Source of the DNA: Shewanella sp. Isolate11
GTDB taxonomy: Bacteria > Pseudomonadota > Gammaproteobacteria > Enterobacterales > Shewanellaceae
DNA: 64,000 bases
Direction: 5' to 3'
NCBI RefSeq assembly: GCF_022398315.1
Contig: NZ_JAKEVF010000002.1
Coordinates: 248,477 to 312,476 of the forward strand
Under the pieces are notes generated by a model that was not told where the DNA came from, did no database searches, and saw nothing but the letters and a program-made list of their open reading frames with translations. Of this stretch, positions 47,022-56,681 are shown piece after piece. Position 1 is the stretch's first letter, and each line of letters begins with the position of its first letter. A program made the position numbers and the translations under genes.

Positions 47022-48683
47022 ATGTCTTACGCTTTAGGGTTAGATTTTGGTTCAGATTCCGTTCGTGCACTGCTTGTTGATACACAAACAGGTGCTGAAT
47101 TGGCGACTAATGTTGTTTACTACCCTCGCTGGAGTGAGGGACGCTATTGCGATCCAGTTAAAAGCCAATTCCGTCAACATCCACTAGATTATATTGAGTC
47201 ATTGACCCAAGTGGTTAATGGTTTATGGGAACTTGCTCCTGCTGGTGCTGCAAACAAAGTATGCGGCATCAGTTTTGATACCACAGGTTCGACACCAATT
47301 GCCGTAGATGAGCAAGGTATCGCCTTGGCATTAAAACCTGAATTTGCTGAAAACCCAAATGCCATGTTTGTGCTTTGGAAAGATCACTGTGCTATTAAAG
47401 AAGCGCAAGAGATCACTGCCGCTGCTAATGCTAATACAGTTAACTACCTTAAATATGAAGGTGGTATCTATTCATCGGAATGGTTCTGGGCTAAAGCGCT
47501 ATATGTGCTACGTCAAGATAGCCAAGTGCGTGATGCAGCCTATGCTTGGGTTGAACATTGCGATTGGATGACTGCCTTGTTAACCGATACTACGCACCCT
47601 GAAAAATTCATTGCCGGCCGCTGCGCAGCAGGTCATAAAGTCATGTGGCATGAAAGTTGGGGTGGTTATCCACCAAATGACTTCTTTGTGGGTATCGATC
47701 CACTACTTGATGGTTTACGAGATCGCCTACCGGCTGAAACGAAAACTGCCGATACAGTGTGCGGTAATTTAACTGCAGAATGGGCCGAAAAATTGGGCTT
47801 ATCGACAGAGGTTATTGTAACTTTTGGTGCTTTTGATTGCCACGCGGGCGCCATCGGTGCCAACGTAAAACCAGGTGTGCTTACTAAAGTTATGGGTACA
47901 TCAACTTGTGACATCACCATTGCATCTTATGAAGATATTGGCGATCGTTGCATTAAAGGTATTTGTGGTCAGGTTGATGGTTCGGTTATGCCTGGCATGA
48001 TTGGTCTTGAAGCGGGTCAAAGTGCTTTTGGCGACCTTTATGCGTGGTTTAAAAATGTCCTGTGCTGGCCATTAAAACATGTTGCTACCGATGCTATTCT
48101 AGATGCTGATACAAAGGCTAAACTTGTAGAAGAGATTGAAGACCAGATCTTACGTCAATTAGGCGATGCTGCGAGTCAATTACCTATCAATGCTAACGAT
48201 ATCGTTGCTTTGGATTGGGTCAACGGTCGTAGAACTCCGGATGCAGATCAGTCAGTTGCTATGGCAATTAGCGGTCTTAATATGGGTAGCCAAGCACCAC
48301 AAATCTTTAAAGGTCTAGTAGAAGCCACCGCATTTGGTGCTAAAGCCATTATTGACCGTTTTGTGGAAGAGGGTGTTGCGATTAATGAAGTGGTCACCAT
48401 TGGTGGCATTTCAAAGAAATCAGATTTTGTAATGCAAACTTGTGCCGATGTATGGAACTGCCCAATCGATGTATTAGAGAGTGAGCAAAGTTGTGCTCTA
48501 GGGGCGGCTATCTACGCAGCAACTGCAGCTGGTGTTTATCCTGATGTTGACAGTGCACAAAAAGTGATGGCCTCTAAGGTAGTTAAAACCTATCAACCGA
48601 ATGCGGTAAACGCTGAAAAATATCAAGAGTTGTATCGACGCTATAAGGCGCTCGGTCAGTTTGTCGATGCAGGAGTTGCTTAA
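47022..48683 (+). CDS. araB: L-ribulokinase
   Basis: AraB phosphorylates L-ribulose. The 553-residue FGGY-family kinase starts MSYALGLDFGSDSVRALLVD at ATG 47022, with CGGGG seven bases upstream. An in-frame TTG at 46983 would add 13 residues right after the operator. ISFDTTGSTP near residue 88 and VMGTSTCD near 290 are family motifs; VTIGGISKKSDFVMQ is in the second domain. It overlaps araD by one base. Confidence 0.96.
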   Translation: MSYALGLDFGSDSVRALLVDTQTGAELATNVVYYPRWSEGRYCDPVKSQFRQHPLDYIESLTQVVNGLWELAPAGAANKVCGISFDTTGSTPIAVDEQGIALALKPEFAENPNAMFVLWKDHCAIKEAQEITAAANANTVNYLKYEGGIYSSEWFWAKALYVLRQDSQVRDAAYAWVEHCDWMTALLTDTTHPEKFIAGRCAAGHKVMWHESWGGYPPNDFFVGIDPLLDGLRDRLPAETKTADTVCGNLTAEWAEKLGLSTEVIVTFGAFDCHAGAIGANVKPGVLTKVMGTSTCDITIASYEDIGDRCIKGICGQVDGSVMPGMIGLEAGQSAFGDLYAWFKNVLCWPLKHVATDAILDADTKAKLVEEIEDQILRQLGDAASQLPINANDIVALDWVNGRRTPDADQSVAMAISGLNMGSQAPQIFKGLVEATAFGAKAIIDRFVEEGVAINEVVTIGGISKKSDFVMQTCADVWNCPIDVLESEQSCALGAAIYAATAAGVYPDVDSAQKVMASKVVKTYQPNAVNAEKYQELYRRYKALGQFVDAGVA

Positions 48684-49378
48684 TGTATTATCGTGAATTA
48701 AAACGTGAAGTGTATGAAGCCAATATGGAGCTTGAAAAGCGTAATTTGGTTACTTACACCTTCGGTAACGTGTCTCAAGTAGATCGTCAACACGGCGTGA
48801 TCGCTATTAAACCCAGCGGCGTACCTTATGAAGATCTCACAGTTGAAGATATCGTGATTGTCGACTTAGAAAACAAGGTTGTAGAGGGGCGATTAAATCC
48901 ATCATCTGACACCAAAACCCATACCTATCTTTATAGACAATGGGATAGCATCGGTGGTGTGACTCATACTCACTCAACTTACGCGACAGCATGGGCACAA
49001 GCGCAATTACCTATCCCTTGTTATGGTACGACCCATGCTGATTATGTATATGGTGAGATCCCTTGTACCGCGGTCATGCGTGATGATCAAATCGCACGTG
49101 ATTATGAAGAAGAAACAGGTGTACAAATTTTAGAATGTTTTGCTGATCGCTCTCCAAAAGAGTCACCTATGGTGATCGTCGCGGGTCACGCGCCTTTTAC
49201 TTGGGGTGACAGTGCAGCAAAATCGGTTTATCACGCAGTGTTGTTAGAAGAGATCGCGAGGATGGCTTATTTAACCAAAACCTTAGCGCCAAGCGTTGGA
49301 CCTTTAAAGCAAGGTCTTACCGACAAACACTATTTGCGTAAACACGGTAAGGATGCCTATTACGGGCAATCTAAATAA
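48683..49378 (+). CDS. araD: L-ribulose-5-phosphate 4-epimerase
   Basis: AraD converts L-ribulose 5-phosphate to D-xylulose 5-phosphate, which enters the pentose phosphate pathway. The 231-residue class II aldolase-like protein has NVSQVDRQHGVIAIKPSGVP, the zinc histidines in GVTHTHSTYATAWAQ and THADYVYGEIPCT. The start ATG shares one base with the araB stop (TAATG). Confidence 0.97.
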   Translation: MYYRELKREVYEANMELEKRNLVTYTFGNVSQVDRQHGVIAIKPSGVPYEDLTVEDIVIVDLENKVVEGRLNPSSDTKTHTYLYRQWDSIGGVTHTHSTYATAWAQAQLPIPCYGTTHADYVYGEIPCTAVMRDDQIARDYEEETGVQILECFADRSPKESPMVIVAGHAPFTWGDSAAKSVYHAVLLEEIARMAYLTKTLAPSVGPLKQGLTDKHYLRKHGKDAYYGQSK

Positions 49379-49409
49379 CCGTAAACAAGTTATCACGGAG
49401 TAAAAGGTC

Positions 49410-50912
49410 ATGAACGCTATGTCTAAAAAGCAAGTGTGGTTTATTACAGGTTCACAAGATCTGTACGGACCAAAAGTATTAGAGCAAGTGGCTAAAAACA
49501 GCCAAGAGATTGTTGCTGGTTTTAACCAATCAAGCACTATCACAACCGAAATCGTATACCAACCCACAGTTAAGTCTCCTAGAGAGATCCATGCGGTTTG
49601 TCAGGCTGCCAATAGCGATGCAAACTGTATCGGTGTGATCTTATGGATGCACACTTTCTCTCCAGCTAAGATGTGGATCGCAGGCCTAAATGAGCTAAGC
49701 AAGCCATTTATGCACCTTCACACTCAGTTCCATGCAGAGTTACCTTGGTCTGAAATCAACATGAACTACATGAATACTCACCAGAGTGCTCATGGCTGTC
49801 GTGAATTTGGTTTTATCGGCACTCGCATGCGCAAAGAGCGTAAAGTGGTTGTTGGTCACTGGAACACAACTGCAGTACAAACTGAAGTTGATGACTGGTG
49901 CCGTGCTGCCGCAGGTTGGCATGAAAGCCGTAACCTGAAAGTGGCACGTTTTGGCGATAACATGCGTCAAGTTGCGGTAACCGAAGGTGATAAAGTCGCT
50001 GCTCAAATCCAATTTGGTTATGAAGTAAATGCTCATAGCTTAGGTGAGTTGAACGATGCGATTAATGCAGTAGGCGATGCCGATATTAATGCCTTAATCG
50101 AAAACTATCGCCAAGATTACCAAATCAATGAATCGGTATTTAGCGATGATCACCAACTCGATATGCTTCGAAAAGAAGCTCGTATCGAAGTGGGTATGAA
50201 AAACTTCCTAGTTGCGGGCCAATACGGCGCGTTCACTAACTGTTTCGAAAACCTAACTGGCATGACAGGTCTCCCTGGACTGGCGACTCAACGTCTAATG
50301 TCACAAGGTTTTGGTTACGGCGGTGAAGGTGACTGGAAGACTGCGGCTATGGTTCGCATCATGAAAGTGATGGGTGAAGGCCGTAACGCGGGTACTTCAT
50401 TTATGGAAGATTACACCTATAACTTCGGTGCGACCGATCAAGTTTTAGGTGCTCACATGCTAGAAGTTTGTCCTTCTATCGCTGCAGCTAAGCCACAACT
50501 TGAAGTACATCTACACACTATTGGTGTTCGTTGTGACGTACCGCGCCTATTGTTCACTGGTAAAGCTGGCCCAGCAATCAACGTATCGACTATCGATATG
50601 GGTAACCGTTTCCGTATCATTGTTAACGAATTAGATACAGTAACGCCACCAGAAGATACGCCAAACCTCCCTGTTGCATCTGCACTATGGGAGCCAAAGC
50701 CAAATCTGTCTGTTGCTGCTGCGGCTTGGATCCATGCAGGTGGTGCGCATCACTCGGCATACAGCCAAGCAGTAACCACTGATAACATCGTTGATTTTGC
50801 TGAAATCGCGGGTGCTGAATTGGTGATTATCGATGAAAATACCAATATTCGTGAGCTCAAGAATGAACTGAGACACAATTCAGTTTATTATGGACTAGCA
50901 AGAGGTCTGTAA
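49410..50912 (+). CDS. araA: L-arabinose isomerase
   Basis: AraA converts L-arabinose to L-ribulose. The 500-residue length equals that of E. coli AraA. The sequence shows [14 protein letters not shown] at the start, [29 protein letters not shown] (containing a metal-ligand Glu) and [11 protein letters not shown]. The C-terminal [10 protein letters not shown] carries the last histidine ligands. It is the third gene of araBDA and lies 31 bases after araD. Confidence 0.98.
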   Translation: MNAMSKKQVWFITGSQDLYGPKVLEQVAKNSQEIVAGFNQSSTITTEIVYQPTVKSPREIHAVCQAANSDANCIGVILWMHTFSPAKMWIAGLNELSKPFMHLHTQFHAELPWSEINMNYMNTHQSAHGCREFGFIGTRMRKERKVVVGHWNTTAVQTEVDDWCRAAAGWHESRNLKVARFGDNMRQVAVTEGDKVAAQIQFGYEVNAHSLGELNDAINAVGDADINALIENYRQDYQINESVFSDDHQLDMLRKEARIEVGMKNFLVAGQYGAFTNCFENLTGMTGLPGLATQRLMSQGFGYGGEGDWKTAAMVRIMKVMGEGRNAGTSFMEDYTYNFGATDQVLGAHMLEVCPSIAAAKPQLEVHLHTIGVRCDVPRLLFTGKAGPAINVSTIDMGNRFRIIVNELDTVTPPEDTPNLPVASALWEPKPNLSVAAAAWIHAGGAHHSAYSQAVTTDNIVDFAEIAGAELVIIDENTNIRELKNELRHNSVYYGLARGL

Positions 50913-50928
50913 GACTGATTGTTTGATA

Positions 50929-50956
50929 AAATAGCCGCCCCTTTGGGCGGCTATTT
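50929..50956 (+). terminator. Terminator of araBDA
   Basis: AAATAGCCGCCC and GGGCGGCTATTT form a perfect 12-bp stem with a CTTT loop, 16 bases after the araA stop. Confidence 0.9.
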
Positions 50957-50994
50957 ATTTTGTACCAGCAGAAGATAAAAAGAGGCGTTGGCGA

Positions 50995-51597
50995 ATGTAC
51001 CAAGAGTTTGATGCAATAATTTTTGACATGGATGGCACCTTAGTCGATAGCGGTCAGCTACATGAAGTTGCGTGGCGTGAGACGTTAACTAAATACAATA
51101 TTCCTGTCGATGCCAGCTTAATGCGCTCGCTTGCAGGCGTGCCAACCATAGAAACCTTAGCCATATTAAAAGCACACTTTGGCGTGACGACCACTGATAG
51201 TGATCAACAGATCAATGATTACAAAGAGGCGCTGGTCCGCTCAATTATGGCTCAACATGTAAAGCCAACTAGTCTGATTGAATTTGCCAAGCAGAATCAT
51301 GGTAAACGTCCAATGGCGGTTGGCACGGGAGCGTATACCAACGAAGCGATTGAAATTTTAACCCTGTGCGGCTTAATTGATTTGGTTGATTATGTGGTGG
51401 GTGCCGATCAGGTGTCGGCTCCAAAACCTGCGCCGGATACTTTTTTACGTTGTGCTGCCTTGATGGATATCGACCCTGCACGTTGCCTAGTTTTTGAAGA
51501 TGCCAAATTAGGTATGCAAGCAGCTGAGGCGGCAGGCATGGAGTATGTTGATGTTCTGGCTGCTCATGGTATAGAAAATGATTATTTTCGTGAATAA
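50995..51597 (+). CDS. HAD-family sugar phosphatase, YqaB-like
   Basis: This 200-residue HAD hydrolase has the nucleophile motif IIFDMDGTLVDSGQLH (residues 8-23). Motif II lies in RPMAVGTGAYTNEA and the Asp of motif IV in LVFEDAKLGMQAAEAAGM. The pattern closely follows E. coli YqaB, a phosphatase for fructose 1-phosphate, 6-phosphogluconate and similar small sugar phosphates. Between araA and araR it may prevent build-up of toxic pentose phosphates. That role is inferred from position only. It has its own ribosome binding site (AGAGGCG) beyond the araBDA terminator. Confidence 0.85.
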   Translation: MYQEFDAIIFDMDGTLVDSGQLHEVAWRETLTKYNIPVDASLMRSLAGVPTIETLAILKAHFGVTTTDSDQQINDYKEALVRSIMAQHVKPTSLIEFAKQNHGKRPMAVGTGAYTNEAIEILTLCGLIDLVDYVVGADQVSAPKPAPDTFLRCAALMDIDPARCLVFEDAKLGMQAAEAAGMEYVDVLAAHGIENDYFRE

Positions 51598-51692
51598 GAT
51601 CTCCGTAACAGGAGAATAATCTGTTTGTTAAACTGTCTACCTTGTTATTAAATCGTTGTAAAATAAGGGGGCAAACATTAATATGAAAGCTT

Positions 51693-51707
51693 CTATCAAT
51701 ATGATAG
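51693..51707. promoter_or_regulatory. Palindrome upstream of araR
   Basis: CTATCA-ATA-TGATAG is a perfect palindrome 154 bases before the regulator gene. It does not resemble the araB operator. It may bind another factor. Confidence 0.35.
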
Positions 51708-51860
51708 TCATTCGAGTTAAGAATAAAAGTTAAAGGATTAATATTTTATTCTTTGTTTCATCGTGTAAATAATTAAAAAAATAATAATTTTAGCTGACTT
51801 CATTAGTTGCTTTTTTTACATAGAGCGCTGGGATATTTAGTTAAAAAATGAGAGGGCGCA

Positions 51861-52574
51861 ATGGCTAATCCGGCAAATAGTCGACCACAAAATATTCACA
51901 CTTGGGTTGCTAGTGAGTTAGGCTCTCGCATCGTGAGTGGTTATTACACTCCAGGTGAATATATTCCAAATGAAATCACCATCTGCGAAGAGCTTGAAGT
52001 ATCACGTACCTCATTGCGTGAAGCCTTTAAAGTATTAACAGCAAAAGGGCTAATCGAGTCTCGTCCTAAACTGGGTACACGTATTCGCGAGCGTCGTTAC
52101 TGGAACATGTTTGATCCGGTGATCTTAGGCTGGTTTTCAGAATCAAAACCATCACCAGAGTTCTACACCTCACTCTATGAAATACGTGCGGTATTTGAAC
52201 CTGCAGCCGCAGAGTTAGCCGCGAGAAAAAGTACCCCTGAGCAATTAGCCGCTATTAAAGATTGCTATTACAAGATGGAAAATGCTCAATTAGGAACCGA
52301 TGAGATTTACACTACCGATATCGATTTCCATATGGCGATCCTCGATGGTACCAATAATGAGTTTATGGTGTCGTTAGGGGAGTCCATTCAATCAGCTTTG
52401 GCACAAGTTTTCAGAGTCAGTAGTAATTTTGCCGATGACTTTACTCAGTCGCTACCAGGCCATAAGGCCATTTATACAGCAATAGAGGCTGGCGATAGCC
52501 TTGGTGCTAAAAATGCCATGATATCGTTACTATCGACTTCTCAAGAGACTGTTAATAAGAATTTTGAGGTTTAA
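51861..52574 (+). CDS. araR: GntR-family (FadR subfamily) regulator, AraR-type
   Basis: This 237-residue regulator has an N-terminal winged helix (ICEELEVSRTSLREAFKVLTAKGL, about 40-63; GTRIRERRYW wing). A FadR-type all-helical effector domain (FCD) follows, with metal-site histidines in DFHMAI and LPGHKAI. Its position inside the arabinose locus and the GntR-type palindromes nearby indicate that it is the local arabinose regulator, as described for Shewanella. It is unrelated to E. coli AraC. The gene symbol rests on context. Confidence 0.85.
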   Translation: MANPANSRPQNIHTWVASELGSRIVSGYYTPGEYIPNEITICEELEVSRTSLREAFKVLTAKGLIESRPKLGTRIRERRYWNMFDPVILGWFSESKPSPEFYTSLYEIRAVFEPAAAELAARKSTPEQLAAIKDCYYKMENAQLGTDEIYTTDIDFHMAILDGTNNEFMVSLGESIQSALAQVFRVSSNFADDFTQSLPGHKAIYTAIEAGDSLGAKNAMISLLSTSQETVNKNFEV

Positions 52575-52585
52575 ACCTAAGTCGG

Positions 52586-52799
52586 CTGCACATTCAGAAT
52601 ATGATGCGACATGAATTAAAAAGCCCAAGCAACGCTTGGGCTTTTTAGTATTAGCTGGATACTATTTAACCTGAGCTCTGGATAAGCAGAGCCGCTGAAT
52701 AGGCATCTTTGCGTGCCTCTCTGCGTTGCTTTGCCTAACCATAGCTCGCTATGGTGTACGACAAAGCGCCTTGATATGCCCAAAAATCTGCACATTCAG
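52586..52799. repeat. Segment flanked by 12-base direct repeats, containing a palindromic element
   Basis: CTGCACATTCAG occurs at 52586-52597 and again at 52788-52799. Between them lie the araR terminator and an imperfect palindrome of about 80 bases (52700-52780). The centre of that palindrome is CCATAGC-TC-GCTATGG (52739-52754), extended by GCTTTG / CAAAGC. The central hairpin resembles short palindromes dispersed in Shewanella gaps. The direct repeats could be a target duplication or part of the element. No gene is present up to 52899. Confidence 0.5.
52617..52646 (+). terminator. Terminator of araR
   Basis: AAAAAGCCCAAGC and GCTTGGGCTTTTT form a long perfect stem with an AAC loop. Confidence 0.93.
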
Positions 52800-52899
52800 T
52801 CAGAAAATAGACTTTCCTTTTCGAACTAATCCTTTATAGCATTGAATTAGCTTGTTAAATTTAGATTTTCCGACACTCGTTATCCCGAGTTCAGGTTAT

Positions 52900-53835
52900 T
52901 TACTGAGGAGTGGAAACCCCATCTTTGGTCATTACGATTGGCTTGATTGTGCCATCTTCATTGTAATACATAGGCTCGATAGCGACTGAGCGTCTAAATT
53001 CGCCACCGTTATTTTCATCGGCGCCTGTATGATAAATGAAGTATGACTTACCTTTAAATTCGATAATAGATTGATGGTTAGTCGGTGAGTTGTGAGCCAA
53101 TTCATTTAACACGCCTTGGAATTTCCAAGGACCTTCAATACTATCACTGGTGGCGTAAGCAATTTTTTCTGGGAATCCGTAAGCATATGAAAGGTAATAA
53201 GTCTTATCTTTTTTATGCACCCATAGCGCTTCAGTAAAATCTGGAAGATCGATGGAGTGGATTGGGCCATCCATCTCAATCATGTTGTCTTTGAGCTTTA
53301 CGTACTTAGGTTTACTGTTACCCCAGAAAAGGTAAGCTTGACCGTCATCATCGATAAAGGCCGCAGGATCGATATCATCCCAATCAATCTCAGTATCTGT
53401 GGTCATATCATTGGTGATAAGTGCACTGCCACGGGCATCCTTGAAGGGGCCTAATGGCGAGTCAGCAACGGCCACACCCACTGCGAATCCGTTGATGGTG
53501 GCGTGACGAACCGTGACATACCAATAAAACTTATTATCTTTTTCGATAACGTGGGCAGCCCAAGCATCACCACTAGCCCATTTAAAATCTTTAACAGAAA
53601 GTTTGGCACCATGTCTTTCCCAATTGACCAAATCTTTAGAGCTGAATACAAGCCAGTCGTTCATTACGAAAAATTTACTATCAGGAGTGGCTTCATCATG
53701 ACCCGTATAGAGGTAAACCGTGTCATCGTGCACCATTGCCGCAGGGTCTGCAGTATAAACGTCTGTAAATAACGGATTGGCAGCAAAAGCGCCGGCGCTG
53801 AAGCTGAGGCAGAGCCCCAAAATACATTTTTTCAT
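52900..53835 (-). CDS. Exported GH43 glycoside hydrolase
   Basis: This 311-residue secreted protein has a signal peptide (1-18, GAFA before ANPL) and one five-bladed beta-propeller domain. The GH43 catalytic triad is recognisable. The base Asp is in YTADPAAMVHDD (about residue 31), the pKa-modulating Asp in DDIDPAAFIDDDGQ and the acid Glu in DFTEALWVHKKDKTYYLSYA. Arabinofuranosidase or arabinoxylan-debranching activity fits the locus; xylosidase cannot be excluded. It is divergent from the dehydratase operon and probably controlled by the shared GntR-type site. Confidence 0.87.
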   Translation of the reverse strand: MKKCILGLCLSFSAGAFAANPLFTDVYTADPAAMVHDDTVYLYTGHDEATPDSKFFVMNDWLVFSSKDLVNWERHGAKLSVKDFKWASGDAWAAHVIEKDNKFYWYVTVRHATINGFAVGVAVADSPLGPFKDARGSALITNDMTTDTEIDWDDIDPAAFIDDDGQAYLFWGNSKPKYVKLKDNMIEMDGPIHSIDLPDFTEALWVHKKDKTYYLSYAYGFPEKIAYATSDSIEGPWKFQGVLNELAHNSPTNHQSIIEFKGKSYFIYHTGADENNGGEFRRSVAIEPMYYNEDGTIKPIVMTKDGVSTPQ

Positions 53836-53863
53836 AAATCCTCTATTGTAATCTTGCTTTATA

Positions 53864-53878
53864 GTATTATAGTAATAC
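53864..53878. promoter_or_regulatory. Second AraR-like site in the GH43/dehydratase divergent region
   Basis: GTATTATAGTAATAC is a palindrome with one mismatch. It shares TAGTATTxTAGTA with the extended araB operator (11 of 15 aligned positions). It lies 29 bases upstream of the GH43 start and 140 bases upstream of the dehydratase operon. Confidence 0.55.
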
Positions 53879-54017
53879 CAATACTTTTACAGTTGCGCAA
53901 TAATAGCAAAACAAAAGGCGACAGTGTTCTTGTTTAGCAAGATTTACATTGCCATGCGTGATTAAAAGCCTAGGCGTTGTTGGACTCAACATTGCTGATT
54001 TTGGGGTAGGTGGATAG

Positions 54018-55754
54018 ATGGAAAATAATAAAAATAAAAAACCATTACGATCTGCTAGTTGGTTTGGCAGTAACGATAAAAATGGTTTTATGTATCGAAG
54101 TTGGATGAAAAACCAAGGTATACCCGATCATCACTTTCAAGGAAAGCCGGTAATTGGGATCTGCAATACTTGGTCAGAACTTACTCCCTGTAACGGTCAT
54201 TTTCGCGAGTTAGCTCAGCGGGTAAAAAATGGAATCCGTGAAGCTGGCGGTATTCCCGTCGAATTTCCTGTTTTTTCTAATGGCGAGTCTAACCTCCGTC
54301 CAAGCGCCATGTTGACCCGTAATCTTGCCTCTATGGATGTCGAAGAAGCCATCCGTGGTAACCCTATTGATGGTGTTGTATTGCTTGTGGGTTGTGACAA
54401 AACGACTCCAGCTTTGTTGATGGGGGCTGCGAGTTGCGATTTGCCTACCATTTTGGTCACGGGCGGACCAATGCTTAATGGTAAACATAAGGGTAAAGAT
54501 GTGGGTTCAGGCACTTTGGTTTGGCAGATGCATGAACAATATCAAGCGGGCGAGATCACTTTAGATCAGTTTATGAATGCCGAAGGGGATATGTCTCGCT
54601 CAACTGGCACTTGTAATACCATGGGGACCGCTTCGACTCTCGCTTGTTTGGCTGAAACCCTTGGTACCAGCTTACCTCATAATGCAGCCATTCCTGCAGT
54701 AGATTCACGTCGTAATGTATTAGCCCATATGTCAGGCATGCGAATTGTCGACATGGTGCATGAAGACTTAGTGCTTTCAAAAATTCTCACCAAAGATGCC
54801 TTTATCAATGCTATAAAAGCCAATGCGGCTATTGGTGGCTCGACTAATGCTGTGATTCATTTAAAGGCCATCGCGGGTCGTATCGGCGTCGAACTATCTT
54901 TAGATGATTGGACTGAAGGCTATCAAGTTCCGACGCTAGTTAATTTAGCGCCATCGGGTGAATACTTGATGGAAGATTTTTATTATGCAGGAGGTTTACC
55001 TGCGGTATTAAAAATCTTAGGTGATAACAATAGCATTAATAAAGAAACACTTACTGCTAACGGTAAAACATTATGGCAAAACGTTTCTAACGCACCGTGT
55101 TATAACGACGACGTCATTAAACCTTTCGATGAACCCTTGATTGAACAAGGTGGTATTCGTGTGTTACGCGGTAATCTTGCCCCCAGAGGTGCGGTGATTA
55201 AAACCTCAGCAGCCACCCCTGAACTTATGCAGCACAGAGGCCGAGCTGTTGTATTCAAAAGTTTTGATGACTATAAGGCAAGGATTAATGATGACAGCCT
55301 AGATATCGACGAAACCTGTGTCATGGTGCTACAGAATTGTGGACCCAAAGGTTATCCGGGAATGGCTGAAGTGGGCAACATGGGCTTACCACCTAAACTG
55401 CTCAAGAAAGGGGTTAAAGACATGGTGCGTATTTCTGATGCGCGCATGAGTGGTACTGCCTTTGGCACTGTAATTTTACATGTAGCCCCAGAAGCAAAAG
55501 CGTTAGGACCGCTGGCTGCGGTGCAAGATGGTGACATGATAAGCCTAGACAGCTTTGCTGGCACCCTTGAACTTGAGATTAGTGAACAAGAGTTAAGTCA
55601 AAGATTAGACAAAATTGCTCAAGCAACGCCACAAATAATCGAAACTGGTTATTTGTCCTTGTTTAAGCAACATGTACTGCAAGCGGATGAAGGATGTGAC
55701 TTTGATTTTCTGTTGGGATGTCGTGGTGCGGCAGTTCCTGCACATTCTCATTAA
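54018..55754 (+). CDS. IlvD/Edd-family sugar acid dehydratase, probable L-arabinonate dehydratase
   Basis: This 578-residue [Fe-S] dehydratase begins LRSASWFGSNDKNGFMYRSWMKNQGIPD, seen here as landmark residues 10-37 and typical of the pentonate subgroup that includes Rhizobium L-arabinonate dehydratase. The cluster cysteines are expected in ICNTWSELTPCN, LVGCDKTTPALLMG and STGTCNTMGTAST. DARMSGTAFGTVILHVAPEA marks the C-terminal domain. It would convert L-arabinonate to 2-keto-3-deoxy-L-arabinonate. Related acids such as D-xylonate or D-fuconate remain possible. It starts the long operon to 63420 and is a distant paralogue of edd. Confidence 0.85.
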   Translation: MENNKNKKPLRSASWFGSNDKNGFMYRSWMKNQGIPDHHFQGKPVIGICNTWSELTPCNGHFRELAQRVKNGIREAGGIPVEFPVFSNGESNLRPSAMLTRNLASMDVEEAIRGNPIDGVVLLVGCDKTTPALLMGAASCDLPTILVTGGPMLNGKHKGKDVGSGTLVWQMHEQYQAGEITLDQFMNAEGDMSRSTGTCNTMGTASTLACLAETLGTSLPHNAAIPAVDSRRNVLAHMSGMRIVDMVHEDLVLSKILTKDAFINAIKANAAIGGSTNAVIHLKAIAGRIGVELSLDDWTEGYQVPTLVNLAPSGEYLMEDFYYAGGLPAVLKILGDNNSINKETLTANGKTLWQNVSNAPCYNDDVIKPFDEPLIEQGGIRVLRGNLAPRGAVIKTSAATPELMQHRGRAVVFKSFDDYKARINDDSLDIDETCVMVLQNCGPKGYPGMAEVGNMGLPPKLLKKGVKDMVRISDARMSGTAFGTVILHVAPEAKALGPLAAVQDGDMISLDSFAGTLELEISEQELSQRLDKIAQATPQIIETGYLSLFKQHVLQADEGCDFDFLLGCRGAAVPAHSH

Positions 55755-55814
55755 ACATGGTTACTTTTTCTTTTATAATGCAACCCAATAAAGAACAAGA
55801 CTAAAGGTTACGTT

Positions 55815-56585
55815 ATGAAGTCGAGCAATCAATATCCAAGTTTATTGGATAAAACCATCTTGATTACAGGTGGTGGAACGAGTATAGGTGCTTGTTTAGT
55901 CGAGGCTTTTTTGCAGCAAGGTGCCAAAGTAGCCTTTATCGACATCTTAGATGAAGCGTCGAATGCCTTAGTTGAGCAATTAAACCAGCGTTACCAGAGC
56001 ACAACAGTTAAATATTATCGCTGTGATTTAGTCGATATTCCGGCATTACAGCAAGTGATTACTGAGGTTGAGCAGGACTTAGGCTCGATCAGTGTATTGA
56101 TAAACAATGCAGCGTGTGATCAACGACATAAGTTAGAAGAGGTGACTCCTGAATATTGGGATCACTGCATTGATACAAACTTGAAGCATTATTTTTTCGC
56201 TGCGCAAGCGGTGAGATTACAGATGTGTAAGCTTGGTGGCGGCTCGATTATTAATTTGGGCTCTATGAGTTGGCACAAAAATCAAGGTGGCATGGCGGGT
56301 TATACCGCTTCAAAAGCTGGGGTGATGGGGCTAACTCGTGGTTTGGCCGCAGATTTAGGTAAGGATCATATTCGTATCAATACCTTAACTCCTGGCTGGG
56401 TGATGACACAGCGACAGCTGACGCATTGGGTGGATAAGGATACGGCGAAATACATTGAAGCAAATCAATGTATTAAAGATTATGTGATGCCAGAAGATAT
56501 TGCGGCCATGGCCCTTTTTCTTGCATCAGATGATAGCAAACTGTGTACATCACAGAATTTTATTGTTGATGGTGGCTGGATCTAA
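55815..56585 (+). CDS. Short-chain dehydrogenase, possible L-arabinose 1-dehydrogenase
   Basis: This 256-residue SDR has a cofactor loop TGGGTSIGA (residues 19-27), in which Ser replaces the middle glycine of TGxxxGxG. NNAACD is in the NNAG position. The catalytic tetrad has Ser in NLGSMSWH and Tyr/Lys in YTASKAG (about 168-174). The C-terminal CTSQNFIVDGGWI is typical. Between a pentonate dehydratase and galM it probably oxidises L-arabinose at C1. No lactonase gene is present. It is 60 bases after the dehydratase. Confidence 0.8.
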   Translation: MKSSNQYPSLLDKTILITGGGTSIGACLVEAFLQQGAKVAFIDILDEASNALVEQLNQRYQSTTVKYYRCDLVDIPALQQVITEVEQDLGSISVLINNAACDQRHKLEEVTPEYWDHCIDTNLKHYFFAAQAVRLQMCKLGGGSIINLGSMSWHKNQGGMAGYTASKAGVMGLTRGLAADLGKDHIRINTLTPGWVMTQRQLTHWVDKDTAKYIEANQCIKDYVMPEDIAAMALFLASDDSKLCTSQNFIVDGGWI

Positions 56586-56681
56586 ACCCTATGTCACTGT
56601 TAACAAACAATCGTTTTAGTTTGAGTGGTTCGTCCATCTCATGCTGTTGCGAATTATTTGTCAAAAGGTGTGTAGTAAACG

